From Caulobacter segnis (GTDB lineage: Bacteria; Pseudomonadota; Alphaproteobacteria; Caulobacterales; Caulobacteraceae), in assembly GCF_003243465.1 (NCBI RefSeq), contig NZ_QFQZ01000073.1, positions 1-24,618 of the forward strand: a DNA stretch of 24,618 nt. The letters are read 5' to 3'. This document shows, in pieces, positions 12,752 to 20,663 of the stretch (positions are counted from its first letter, which is position 1; each line of letters begins with the position of its first letter). The notes beneath the pieces are model-generated. The model had not been told where the DNA came from. It worked only from the letters and a program-made list of their open reading frames with translations, and searched no databases. The position numbers and the translations under genes are program-made.

Positions 12752-14335
12752 ATGCTGGACGCCGGTCTGAAGACCCAGCTGACCACCTATCTGCAGAACC
12801 TGCGCCAGCCGATCGAACTGGTCGCCTCGCTGGACGACTCCGCCGGCTCGGCCGAGATGAAGGCGCTGCTGGAAGACATCGTCGCCACCTCTGACAAGGT
12901 CAGCCTGAACCTGGCCGGCGACAACGAACGCAAGCCGTCCTTCGCCATCGCCCGCGCGGCCAATGATGCGGACGTCCGCTTCGCCGGCCTGCCGCTGGGC
13001 CACGAGTTCACCTCGCTGGTGCTCGCTTTGCTGCACGTCGGCGGCCACCCGCCGCGCCTCGACGCCGAGGTGATCGAGCGCATCAAGAGCCTGGACGGCG
13101 ACTACCGCTTCGAGACCTATTTCTCGCAATCGTGCCAGAACTGCCCCGACGTGGTGCAGGCGCTGAACACGATGAGCGCCCTGAACCCGCGCATCCGCCA
13201 CGTCGCCATCGACGGCGCCTTCTTCAAGGCCGAGGTCGAGGAACGCCAGGTCATGGCCGTCCCGACCATCCTGCTGAACGGCCAGCCGTTCGGCCAGGGC
13301 CGCATGGACGTCGAGCAGATCCTGGCCAAGCTGGACACCGGCGCGGCCGACCGCATGGCCGATAAGATCAAGGCCAAGGACGCCTTCGAGGTTCTGGTCA
13401 TCGGCGGCGGCCCCGCCGGCGCGGCCGCGGCGATCTACGCCGCCCGCAAGGGCATCCGCACCGGCGTCGCCGCCGAGCGTTTCGGCGGCCAGGTGCTGGA
13501 CACCATGGACATCGAGAACTTCATCTCGGTCCCGCACACCGAAGGCCCCAAGCTGGCCTCGGCGCTGGAGCAGCACGTCAAGGACTACGAGGTCGACGTG
13601 ATGAACCTGCAGAAGGCCGTGGGCCTGGTTCCGGCCAAGACCCCGGGCGGCCTGATCGAGATCAAGCTCGAGAACGGCGCCAGCCTGAAGTCCAAGAGCG
13701 TGATCCTGTCGCCCGGCGCCCGCTGGCGGAACGTCAACGTGCCCGGCGAGGCCGAGTACAAGAACAAGGGCGTGGCCTACTGCCCGCACTGCGACGGCCC
13801 GCTGTTCAAGGGCAAGCGTGTGGCGGTGATCGGCGGCGGCAACAGCGGCGTCGAGGCGGCCATCGACCTGGCCGGCATCGTGGCCCACGTGACGCTGATC
13901 GAGTTCGACAGCCAGCTGCGCGCTGACGCCGTGCTCCAGCGCAAGCTGGCCAGCCTGCCGAACGTCAAGATCGTCACCTCGGCCATGACCACCGAGATCC
14001 ACGGCGACGGCGCCCGGGTGAACGGCCTGACCTACAAGGACCGCAACAGCGACGCGTCCCACCGCGTCGACCTGGAAGGCGTGTTCGTGCAGATCGGCCT
14101 GGTGCCCAACACCGAGTGGTTGAAGGACTCCGGCGTGGCGCTCAGCAACCGCGGCGAGGTCGAGGTCGACTATCGCGGCGAGACCTCGATCCCGGGCGTG
14201 TTCGCCGCTGGCGACGCGACCACGACGCCGTACAAGCAGATCATCATCGCCATGGGCGAAGGCGCCAAGGCCTCGCTCAGCGCCTTCGACTACCTGATCC
14301 GCCTGCCGGCGGAGACGGCGCAGGTCGCGGCTTAG
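12752..14335 (+). CDS. ahpF: Alkyl hydroperoxide reductase subunit F
   Basis: AhpF is the NADH-dependent flavoprotein that re-reduces AhpC. The 527-residue protein has two N-terminal thioredoxin-like folds with a redox pair Cys128/Cys131 (SQSCQNCPDV). An FAD-binding GGGPAG (218-223), the thioredoxin-reductase-type pair Cys344/Cys347 (YCPHCDGP) and an NADH-binding GGGNSG (361-366) follow. GVFAAGDATTTPYKQIIIAMGEGAKA near the C-terminus contacts FAD. Domain order and length are those of full-length AhpF. The start ATG lies 136 bp after ahpC, with a GGAG about 7 nt upstream. Confidence 0.97.
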   Translation: MLDAGLKTQLTTYLQNLRQPIELVASLDDSAGSAEMKALLEDIVATSDKVSLNLAGDNERKPSFAIARAANDADVRFAGLPLGHEFTSLVLALLHVGGHPPRLDAEVIERIKSLDGDYRFETYFSQSCQNCPDVVQALNTMSALNPRIRHVAIDGAFFKAEVEERQVMAVPTILLNGQPFGQGRMDVEQILAKLDTGAADRMADKIKAKDAFEVLVIGGGPAGAAAAIYAARKGIRTGVAAERFGGQVLDTMDIENFISVPHTEGPKLASALEQHVKDYEVDVMNLQKAVGLVPAKTPGGLIEIKLENGASLKSKSVILSPGARWRNVNVPGEAEYKNKGVAYCPHCDGPLFKGKRVAVIGGGNSGVEAAIDLAGIVAHVTLIEFDSQLRADAVLQRKLASLPNVKIVTSAMTTEIHGDGARVNGLTYKDRNSDASHRVDLEGVFVQIGLVPNTEWLKDSGVALSNRGEVEVDYRGETSIPGVFAAGDATTTPYKQIIIAMGEGAKASLSAFDYLIRLPAETAQVAA

Positions 14336-14356
14336 GCTGGTTTGCAGCCCGAACCC

Positions 14357-14463
14357 CGTGTCATCCCGGAAGCCTCGAAGAGGCTATCCGGGACCCAGGG
14401 GCCGGCGCACTGCGGTTGCCCCTAAGTCCCGGCTCTCCGCTTCGCTGCGGCCGGGATGACACG
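14357..14463. repeat. GTGTCATCCCGG-family repeat, long form (107 bp)
   Basis: CGTGTCATCCCGG (14357-14369) and CCGGGATGACACG (14451-14463) are perfect outer arms. Inside are a left hairpin (CCGGAAGCCTCGAAGAGGCT side), a central CCCAGGGGCC...GCCCCTAAG pairing and a right hairpin (CTCCGCTTCGCTGCGG). It separates convergent ahpF and the receptor gene. The copy at 19252-19355 shares the centre with arm hairpins exchanged. Confidence 0.85.
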
Positions 14464-14475
14464 CGTATTTAAGCA

Positions 14476-14510
14476 AACAAAAAGGCCGCCCAGGATCGCC
14501 CCCGGGCGGC
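14476..14510 (-). terminator. Intrinsic terminator of the TonB-dependent receptor gene
   Basis: On the minus strand GCCGCCC (14510-14504) pairs with GGGCGGC (14491-14485), followed by CTTTTTG, 24 bp after the receptor stop. The 7-bp GC stem with a U-run is a standard intrinsic terminator. Confidence 0.88.
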
Positions 14511-14533
14511 TTCTTCGTGTCTACGTCCAGTCC

Positions 14534-17254
14534 CTAGAACTGGATATTCGCCCCCACGAACACGGTGCGGCCGCTGGTGGTGAAGTTCCACAGGCGGCGG
14601 GCGCCGGTCTGGCCGAAGCCGTTGTTGAAGCTGTTGACCTGCTCTTCGCGCTCGTTGGTCAGGTTGATCGCGTCCATCGTCAGCCGGATGCGCGGGGTGA
14701 CCTGGTAGAAGGCCGCCGCGTCGACATAGGTGGTGGCGTTGAAGGCGCCGTTGTCGATCAGGTAGTCCGAGCGGTAGTTGGCCGAGACGCGGCCGCCCCA
14801 CTTGGCGGTCTCGTAGTACAGCGTGGCGTTGGCGTTGACGTCCGACAGGCCGAAGATGTCGGTCTTCTGCGGCTTGCCGTTGACCAGATTGATCGTCGAG
14901 GAGTCGATCAGGGTCAGGTTGGCCACGACGCCGAAGTGCTTCAGCGCGCCCGGCAGGAAGAAGAAGTCGCTCTGGGCCGACAGCTCCAGGCCGGTCAGCT
15001 TGGCCGAGGTGTTGTTCACCTGGCGGGTGTACTGGGCGACGATCGTCGAGCCGGTGACGCCCGGATAGAGGCCTTCGGCCAGGCCCGTGCTGGCGTAGCT
15101 GACATTGGTCGTCGTCTGGCTGGAGACCAGGCCGTCGATGTCCTTGTGGAACACGCCGGCGGTCAGCATGCCGACGCTGCCGAAGTACCACTCGGCCGAC
15201 AGGTCGAACTCCTTGGAGGTGTAGGGGTCGAGGTTCGGGTTGCCGGTCGACACCGTGACGGTCGAGCCGTCGACGCTGATCGAGCCGTTCATGGCGTAGG
15301 CGCCCAGGGCCGGACGGTTGATGTTCTTGGCGGCGGCCATGCGGACCTGGAACTGGTCGGAAACCTCCAGCACCGCGTTGAGGGCCGGCAGCACGCCCGA
15401 GTACTTCTTCTTGGCCTCGGTCGGGGTGTTGACGCCCTTGACCGACATGACGCCGGTGGACGTCAGCTCGGTCTCATAGGCGCGCAGGCCGGTGTTGCCA
15501 CGCAGCGGACGGCCCAGGACCTGCGTCTTCCAGTCCAGCTGCAGGTAGCCGGCGTTGGTGTCTTCCTTGACCGCGTAGATGCCCTTGGGCGCCAGCAGCG
15601 TGCGGGTCACGCCGTACTTCGACAGCGCCTTGTCCCAGTCGACGATGATCCACGACTGGTCGTGGTGCTGGCTGAACACCTTGGTGATCCCGTCGAGGCG
15701 ATCGTCCAGCGTGCCCTTTTCCCAGGCCGTCTTGTTGACGTCGTCATTGGCCTGGGTGAAGCCCGAGTTCTCGAAGCCGCGATACGACACGCCGCCCTTC
15801 AGGGTGAAGTCGTCGTTGAAGGCGTAGGCGCCGTTCAGCTCGGCGTTCTTCAGCTCGGTGCTCTGATAGGTGGCCGAGAAGTCGATCTCGTGGGCCCGGT
15901 AGTTGTTCGGGTCGGTGGTGTCCCACTTGTAGGTGTTGTGGCCGGTGTCGCCGCGATAGTCGGTGATCAGGCCGCCGAACGCCTCGGTGTAGAACTTGTC
16001 CGAGATCGGAATGTCGTAGTCCGACTTCTCGCGGCCGATGTGGCCGTCGACCGTCAGCTTGTCGGTCAGCTTCCATTCGCCGGTCAGGACCAGCTGGTCG
16101 AAGGTGTTCTTGGTCTGCTGGCGACGGGTCTCGGTGGCGAAGACGGTGTTGTCGACGTCGGCGTAGATGATCGAGTTGTACTTGTCGTACTCGATCGCGT
16201 TCAGCACCGGCGGCGCGCTGACCAGGTTGCCCGAGTGCGGGGTGGCCGCGCCCAGGATGGTCGAGCCGACCGTGGCGCGGGTGGCCAGGTGCAGTTCCGA
16301 GCGGTCGTTGGTGAACTTGCCGTGCAGGGCGTCGAGCGTCAGGGTCAGGTTCTCGACCGGACGCCATTGCAGGGCGGCGGTCAGGCCCAGGCGCTCCTGG
16401 TTCGAATCCCAGACCGACAGGCGATTGCCGCGCTGGAAGATCAGCTCGCCGTTCGTCGCCTTGGCCGCGTCGGCGGCGCTCAGCTTGACGACGTTGGCGG
16501 CTAGCGCCTTCTGGGTGCCCGCGCCATAGGTGTTGTAGCCCTGCTCCTCGGTCTTGCGCTTGGAATAGGCCACCGAGACCAGGGCGCCGAACTTGTCGTC
16601 CCAGTTCTTGCTGATCATCGCCGCGCCGCGCGGCTGGAAGTCCTTGGTGGCGCTGTTGGTGCCGCCTTGCAGCGACAGGGCGGCCTTGGTCCCCGAATAG
16701 TCGAACGGCTTGGCGGTGTAGAGACCGACCGTGCCGGCCATGCCGCCTTCGTCCTGCTCGGCCGAGAACGACTTACGCACGTCGACCTTGGAGAACAGGT
16801 CCGAGGCGAAGATGTTGAAGTCGAACGCCCGGTCGCGCGAGGTCTGGCCGCGGCTGTCCATCGGCGAGTCGACATTGCCCAGCACTTCCATGCCGTTCAG
16901 CTGGACGCGGGTGAAGTCGGGACCGAGGCCCCGCAGCGAGACGCGACGGCCTTCGCCGCCTTCGCGGTTGATGGCCACGCCCGGCAGGCGCTGCAGCGAC
17001 TCGGCCAGGTTCAGGTCAGGGAACTTGGCCATGTCCTCGGCCACGATCACGTCCGAGACGATGGCGCTGGTCCGCTTGGCCTCGCGGGCGGCGCCCAGCG
17101 ACTTGCGGAAACCGGTAACCACGACGGCGTCGACGGCGTCCGCCGGCTCGGCGGCCGGCGCGGTGTCTTCGACGCGGGCGAACGCGGCCGGCGCGATCAT
17201 GGCCATGACGAGTTGAGCCGCGCCCGCCAGGAGCGCGATCTTGGTGCGAGACAT
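14534..17254 (-). CDS. TonB-dependent outer membrane receptor (Xanthomonas/Caulobacter type)
   Basis: The 906-residue receptor starts with a signal peptide (MSRTKIALLAGAA..., cleavage after AFA at 26). A TonB-box-like segment VDAVVVTGFRKS (41-52) and a plug domain (VAEDMAKFPDLNLAESLQRLPG, RVSLRGLGPDFTRVQLNG) follow. A long beta-barrel rich in alternating aromatic residues ends in ...FVGANIQF with the outer-membrane terminal Phe. Such receptors import large or scarce substrates (siderophores, oligosaccharides, phosphorylated compounds) using TonB energy. The substrate cannot be read directly. The gene is divergent from a secreted phospholipase-C/phosphatase-like fusion, suggesting a phosphorus-containing substrate. 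The frame is open upstream to 17299, but the signal peptide fixes the ATG at 17254. Confidence 0.93.
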   Translation of the reverse strand: MSRTKIALLAGAAQLVMAMIAPAAFARVEDTAPAAEPADAVDAVVVTGFRKSLGAAREAKRTSAIVSDVIVAEDMAKFPDLNLAESLQRLPGVAINREGGEGRRVSLRGLGPDFTRVQLNGMEVLGNVDSPMDSRGQTSRDRAFDFNIFASDLFSKVDVRKSFSAEQDEGGMAGTVGLYTAKPFDYSGTKAALSLQGGTNSATKDFQPRGAAMISKNWDDKFGALVSVAYSKRKTEEQGYNTYGAGTQKALAANVVKLSAADAAKATNGELIFQRGNRLSVWDSNQERLGLTAALQWRPVENLTLTLDALHGKFTNDRSELHLATRATVGSTILGAATPHSGNLVSAPPVLNAIEYDKYNSIIYADVDNTVFATETRRQQTKNTFDQLVLTGEWKLTDKLTVDGHIGREKSDYDIPISDKFYTEAFGGLITDYRGDTGHNTYKWDTTDPNNYRAHEIDFSATYQSTELKNAELNGAYAFNDDFTLKGGVSYRGFENSGFTQANDDVNKTAWEKGTLDDRLDGITKVFSQHHDQSWIIVDWDKALSKYGVTRTLLAPKGIYAVKEDTNAGYLQLDWKTQVLGRPLRGNTGLRAYETELTSTGVMSVKGVNTPTEAKKKYSGVLPALNAVLEVSDQFQVRMAAAKNINRPALGAYAMNGSISVDGSTVTVSTGNPNLDPYTSKEFDLSAEWYFGSVGMLTAGVFHKDIDGLVSSQTTTNVSYASTGLAEGLYPGVTGSTIVAQYTRQVNNTSAKLTGLELSAQSDFFFLPGALKHFGVVANLTLIDSSTINLVNGKPQKTDIFGLSDVNANATLYYETAKWGGRVSANYRSDYLIDNGAFNATTYVDAAAFYQVTPRIRLTMDAINLTNEREEQVNSFNNGFGQTGARRLWNFTTSGRTVFVGANIQF

Positions 17255-17449
17255 GAAAAGATCCCCAAACTGAGCCCGTCGTGGGAGGGTGCGCCACAAT
17301 TTTGGCGCCGACGGTTGAGTGGGGGCGTTAGGGTCTCTCCATGACGAGAGCGTCTCGGTTTTTTAAAAGCTTGATGACGCACCGGGCCGTAGCGACGTCA
17401 AACCGTCATGGGCTAGCGGTATGGCGACGCTCTGTTTCGGAGTTCGCCC
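17255..17449. promoter_or_regulatory. Divergent region between receptor and phosphatase-like gene
   Basis: The 195-bp gap contains an AT-rich patch (TTTTTTAAAAG, 17360-17370), unusual here and a likely promoter part. Two CGTCA pentamers (17396-17400 and 17404-17408) follow, 8 bp apart. A CGGAG ribosome binding site (17438-17442) precedes the ATG at 17450. No known operator is matched well. Confidence 0.4.
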
Positions 17450-19237
17450 ATGCTGACCCTGCTCGCCGCCCTGGCGGTCGCCGCCGCCCCCTGCCCCGCC
17501 TCCGACGAAAGCGCGCCGTGCGTGCGCCAGCGGATGGACGCCCTGCCGATGAACGACCTGATGGCCGTCGGCACGCACAATTCCTACAAGCAGGCCATTT
17601 CGGCGGACGAGATGGCGGCCATGGTCGCCGCGCGCGGCCAGGCCGCCCTGGGAGTCGACTACGGTCACCGGCGCCTGGCCGAGCAGCTGGACGCCGGCGC
17701 TCGCCAGATCGAGCTGGACGTCGTCGCCGACCCCGAGGGCGGCCGCTACGCCAAGCCGCTGACCGTGTTCGGCCATGGGACGGCCCTGCCGCCCGAGATG
17801 GCCGCCGCCCTGGCCAAGCCCGGCTTCAAGACCATGCACATGACGGACGTCGACTTCCGCGTCTCGTGCGTGACCTTCGTTTCGTGCCTGAAGGAGATCC
17901 GCGCCTGGTCGGACGCCCACCGCGACCACGCGCCGATCCTGATCATGATCAACGCCAAGGAAGGCGAGGCCACGGTGCCCGGCGGCGTCAAGCCGCTGGA
18001 CTTCACGGAAAGCCTGTTCGACGCCTTCGACGCAGAGATCCGCTCGGTGTTCGGCGACGACCGCCTGATCACCCCCGACCAGGTGCAGGGCAAGGCCAAG
18101 ACCCTGCGCGAGGCGGTGCTGGCGGGGGGCTGGCCCAAGATCGGCCAGGCGCGCGGCAAGGTGTTCTTCGCCCTCGACGAGGGGCCCAAGAAGGTCGCCA
18201 TCTATCGCGGCAAGCGCGCCTCGCTGGAGGGCCGGGCGATGTTCGTCAACACCGACGAGGCCTCGCCCGCCGCCGCCTATCTCACGCTGAACGATCCGAT
18301 CGCCCAGAAGGACCGCATCGCCGCGGCCGTGAAGGCCGGCTTCATCGTCCGCACCCGCGCCGACGCCGACACCTGGGAGGCGCGCCGCAACGACGCCTCG
18401 CGCCGCACCGCCGCCTTCACCAGCGGCGCCCAGTACGTGTCGACCGACTACATCTGGCCGGACCCGCGCTTCCCGGGCGGCTACACCGTGCGCCTGACGG
18501 GCGGCGACGTGGCCGTCTGCAATCCGGTGCGCCAGCCCAAGGCCTGCGACAACCTGCCGATCGAGGCCCTGCCCGGGACGCCGGAACGCGGCTACCTGCA
18601 GCCCGAGGCGCGGCCGGACCTGACCAAGATCCTCGCCCCGCCGCCGCAGCCCGGCTCGCCCCGCGCGATCGCCGACGCGGCCGTCTTCGACCAGAGCCGC
18701 GCGATCAAGGACAAGGACCCGGCGCGGTGGGCCGAAGCGACGGCCGACGTCAGCGGTCCGGCCTTCGGCCATTTCGAGAAAGCGCTGGGCGTGAAGCTGA
18801 CCCCCCAGAACGCCCCGATCCTGTCGGCCCTGCTGGAGCGCGCGGGCGACGACCGCTCGCCGGTCAGCGTCGCCAAGCACTTCTGGGGGACCAAGCGCCC
18901 CTATATCGGCAAGGACGCCGCCCCCGTCTGCGAGCCCAAGCGCCCCGACCTGACCGCCAATCCGGACTATCCGTCGGGCCACTCGGCCTTCGGCGGCCAT
19001 GTCGCCATGATCCTGGCCGAGGTCGTCCCCTCGCGCGCCGACGCCCTCTACGCGCGCGGCCGCGACTATGCCGACAGCCGCTGGATCTGCGGCAGCCACA
19101 GCCTCAGCGCCGCCGAGGCCGGCCTGCAGTCGGGCGAAGTGATCTACGCCGCCCAGCACCGCTCCGAGACCTTCCTGCGCGACATCGCCATGGCCCGGGC
19201 GGAGGTCGCGGCGGTGATGGCGGCGCAGGGGAAGTAA
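17450..19237 (+). CDS. Secreted fusion: Ca2+-dependent phosphoinositide-phospholipase-C-like domain plus class A acid phosphatase-like (PAP2) domain
   Basis: The 595-residue protein has a short signal peptide (MLTLLAALAVAAA). Residues about 30-370 resemble the Ca2+-dependent PI-PLC-like family: GTHNSYKQ (His43), QIELDV (Glu88, Asp90), VFGHG (His109) and HMTDVDFRVSCVTF (130-143). Residues about 395-590 resemble class A bacterial acid phosphatases: the KX6RP motif (Lys476, Arg483-Pro484), PSGH (508-511) and SRX5H (Ser543, Arg544, His550). The family motif ends HX3D, but position 554 is Ala (SRWICGSHSLSAAE), so the Asp that supports the nucleophilic His is absent. The N-terminal domain may hydrolyse phosphodiesters or phytate-like substrates. 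Whether the C-terminal domain is active is doubtful. CGGAG supports the ATG. Confidence 0.85.
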   Translation: MLTLLAALAVAAAPCPASDESAPCVRQRMDALPMNDLMAVGTHNSYKQAISADEMAAMVAARGQAALGVDYGHRRLAEQLDAGARQIELDVVADPEGGRYAKPLTVFGHGTALPPEMAAALAKPGFKTMHMTDVDFRVSCVTFVSCLKEIRAWSDAHRDHAPILIMINAKEGEATVPGGVKPLDFTESLFDAFDAEIRSVFGDDRLITPDQVQGKAKTLREAVLAGGWPKIGQARGKVFFALDEGPKKVAIYRGKRASLEGRAMFVNTDEASPAAAYLTLNDPIAQKDRIAAAVKAGFIVRTRADADTWEARRNDASRRTAAFTSGAQYVSTDYIWPDPRFPGGYTVRLTGGDVAVCNPVRQPKACDNLPIEALPGTPERGYLQPEARPDLTKILAPPPQPGSPRAIADAAVFDQSRAIKDKDPARWAEATADVSGPAFGHFEKALGVKLTPQNAPILSALLERAGDDRSPVSVAKHFWGTKRPYIGKDAAPVCEPKRPDLTANPDYPSGHSAFGGHVAMILAEVVPSRADALYARGRDYADSRWICGSHSLSAAEAGLQSGEVIYAAQHRSETFLRDIAMARAEVAAVMAAQGK

Positions 19238-19251
19238 GCAACCCAAAAATC

Positions 19252-19355
19252 CGTGTCATCCCGGCCGCAGCGCAGCGAAGAGCCAGGACCCAGGGGCCGC
19301 CGCACTGCCGCTCGCCCCTGGGTCCCGGGTCGGCTTCGCCGCCCGGGATGACACG
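19252..19355. repeat. GTGTCATCCCGG-family repeat, long form (104 bp)
   Basis: CGTGTCATCCCGG (19252-19264) and CCGGGATGACACG (19343-19355) flank a centre GGACCCAGGGGCCGCCGCACTG...GCCCCTGGGTCCC closely matching that of 14357-14463. The left hairpin here (GCCGCAGCGCAGCGAAGAGCC) corresponds to the reverse complement of the right hairpin of that copy. It separates two convergent genes. Confidence 0.85.
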
Positions 19356-19379
19356 AGTTTAAGCGGGAATTTCCTGAAG

Positions 19380-20471
19380 CTACCTCCGCGCCGCCCGTCC
19401 CGCCTTCACCGCCGTCGCCAGGTCGTCGAGCATCTGCACCGAAGTTTCCCAATCCACGCAGGCGTCGGTGACCGACTGGCCGTAGGTCAGCGGCTGGCGG
19501 GGGACGATATCCTGGCGGCCAGCGACGAGGTGGCTTTCGATCATCACGCCCATGATCGGCGAGGCGCCGGTGGCCAGCTGGGCGCAGACGTCGGCGACCA
19601 CCGCCGGCTGGTTCTCGTGGTTCTTGCCGCTGTTGGCGTGGCTGACGTCGACCATGATCCGCTCGGGCTGGCCGGCCTTCTTCAGGACCTCGGCGGCGGC
19701 CGCGACGCTGGCGGCGTCATAGTTCGGCGTCCTGCCGCCGCGCAGCACGACATGGCAGTCGCCGTTGCCGGTGGTCGTGGCGATGGCCGCGCGGCCCTCC
19801 TTGGTCACGGCCAGGAAATGGTGCGGCTGGCTGGCGGCCGTCACCGCGTCGACCGCGACCTTCACGTCGCCATTGGTGCCGTTCTTGAAGCCGACGGGGC
19901 AAGAGAGGCCCGAGGCCATCTCGCGGTGGATCTGGCTCTCGGTCGTGCGCGCGCCGATCGCGCCCCAGGCGACCAGGTCGGCGATGTATTGGGGCGTCGT
20001 GACGTCCAGGAACTCGCAGGCGGCCGGCAGCCCCTGGGCGCTGACGTCCAGCAGCACCCGCCGCGCCAGGCGCAGCCCCTCGTTGATGCGGAAGCCGCCA
20101 TCCAGGTCCGGGTCGTTGATCAGGCCCTTCCAGCCCACCGTCGTGCGCGGCTTTTCGAAGTAGACCCGCATGATCACCTCGAGCTCGCCGGCGTGACGCG
20201 CGCGCTCGGCGGCCAGACGCTGGGCATATTCCAGGGCGGCCTTGGGGTCATGGATCGAGCAGGGCCCGATCACCACCACCAGGCGGTCATCGCGCCCGTG
20301 CAGGATGTCGTGGACCGCGCGGCGGCTCGCGCCGACGACCTCGGCGACGGACGAGGTGGCCGGCGCCTCGCCGATCACCTGGGCGGGCGGGCTGAGGGTC
20401 TGGAGTTTCTCGATCCGCAGGTCGTCGGTGGAGACGGGCAGCGAGACGATTTGGGCGGTGGAAGACGGCAT
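19380..20471 (-). CDS. aroG: 3-deoxy-7-phosphoheptulonate (DAHP) synthase, class I (AroF/G/H type)
   Basis: The enzyme condenses phosphoenolpyruvate and erythrose-4-phosphate, the first step of the shikimate pathway to Phe, Tyr and Trp. The 363-residue length and motifs are those of the AroFGH class: VVIGPCSIHDPKAALEYA, MRVYFEKPRTTVGWKGLINDP, GARTTESQIHREMASGLSCP, GFKNGTNG, HVVLRGG and VDVSHANSGK. The GPCSIHD cysteine, the RTTESQ segment and a late His/Glu/Asp set serve metal and substrate binding in this family. GGAG at 20481-20478 lies 6 nt before the ATG. The gene is preceded by an attenuator leader whose peptide is rich in Phe, Trp and Tyr, so its expression probably responds to all its end products. 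Which allosteric type it is cannot be told by eye. Confidence 0.96.
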   Translation of the reverse strand: MPSSTAQIVSLPVSTDDLRIEKLQTLSPPAQVIGEAPATSSVAEVVGASRRAVHDILHGRDDRLVVVIGPCSIHDPKAALEYAQRLAAERARHAGELEVIMRVYFEKPRTTVGWKGLINDPDLDGGFRINEGLRLARRVLLDVSAQGLPAACEFLDVTTPQYIADLVAWGAIGARTTESQIHREMASGLSCPVGFKNGTNGDVKVAVDAVTAASQPHHFLAVTKEGRAAIATTTGNGDCHVVLRGGRTPNYDAASVAAAAEVLKKAGQPERIMVDVSHANSGKNHENQPAVVADVCAQLATGASPIMGVMIESHLVAGRQDIVPRQPLTYGQSVTDACVDWETSVQMLDDLATAVKAGRAARR

Positions 20472-20505
20472 GGATGGCTCCGGAAGATATCTGGGAGGGT
20501 CCGGC

Positions 20506-20566
20506 GGCCATCAAAAAAGCCGCCCGGGGATCCCCTGGCGGCTGGTGAAGGTGTTCTTTGATGGCC
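20506..20566 (-). promoter_or_regulatory. 10-bp stem enclosing the aroG attenuator terminator
   Basis: On the minus strand GGCCATCAAA (20566-20557) is perfectly complementary to TTTGATGGCC (20515-20506). The second arm includes three of the six U residues of the terminator. The stem would enclose the whole terminator hairpin and could sequester its U-tract or extend it. Confidence 0.6.
20513..20542 (-). terminator. Intrinsic terminator/attenuator (3:4) upstream of aroG
   Basis: On the minus strand GCCGCC (20542-20537), GGGG (20535-20532), CCCC (20529-20526) and GGCGGC (20524-20519) form one nearly continuous stem with a single A-G mismatch. Six U residues follow (20518-20513). It lies after the leader peptide stop and 41 nt before the aroG ATG, so it can end transcription before the gene is reached. 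Confidence 0.9.
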
Positions 20567-20653
20567 CTGATCTCAGGCCGAACGAAACCCTCCCGGCGCC
20601 AGAGGCGTCGGATAGCTAAAATACCAAAACAGCGTGTGGCTGGCGGCGAGGGT
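20532..20653 (-). promoter_or_regulatory. aroG attenuator: mutually exclusive leader stems 1:2 and 2:3
   Basis: Stem 1:2 pairs ACCCUC (20653-20648) with GAGGGU (20592-20587) and CGCCAG (20645-20640) with CUGGCG (20602-20597). The aromatic codons lie in its loop. Stem 2:3 pairs CCUCUGGCG (20605-20597) with CGCCAGGGG (20540-20532), nine pairs with one G-U. That sequesters the 5' half of the terminator. Stalling on aromatic codons would block 1:2, allow 2:3 and permit aroG transcription. Confidence 0.75.
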
Positions 20654-20656
20654 CAT
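20573..20656 (-). CDS. Aromatic leader peptide of the aroG attenuator (27 aa)
   Basis: The ORF ATG 20656-20654 to TGA 20575-20573 encodes 27 residues with LFWYFSY at 9-15 and a further Phe24. Five of six residues at 10-15 are aromatic and all three aromatic amino acids occur (TTT TGG TAT TTT AGC TAT). It lies upstream of a DAHP synthase gene and overlaps stems 1 and 2 of the attenuator, with its stop before the terminator. No Shine-Dalgarno is visible. A promoter-like pair would start transcription at or next to the A of the AUG, so translation may be leaderless, as in the trpL leader of Sinorhizobium meliloti. The peptide itself probably acts only as a sensor. Confidence 0.8.
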   Translation of the reverse strand: MTLAASHTLFWYFSYPTPLAPGGFRSA

Positions 20657-20663
20657 CGGAGCG

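Noticed and set aside
17396..17408. Two CGTCA units as a possible Pho box for the phosphatase-like gene
   Set aside because: PhoB boxes repeat with an 11-bp period; here the period is 8 and the CTGTCAT consensus is not met.
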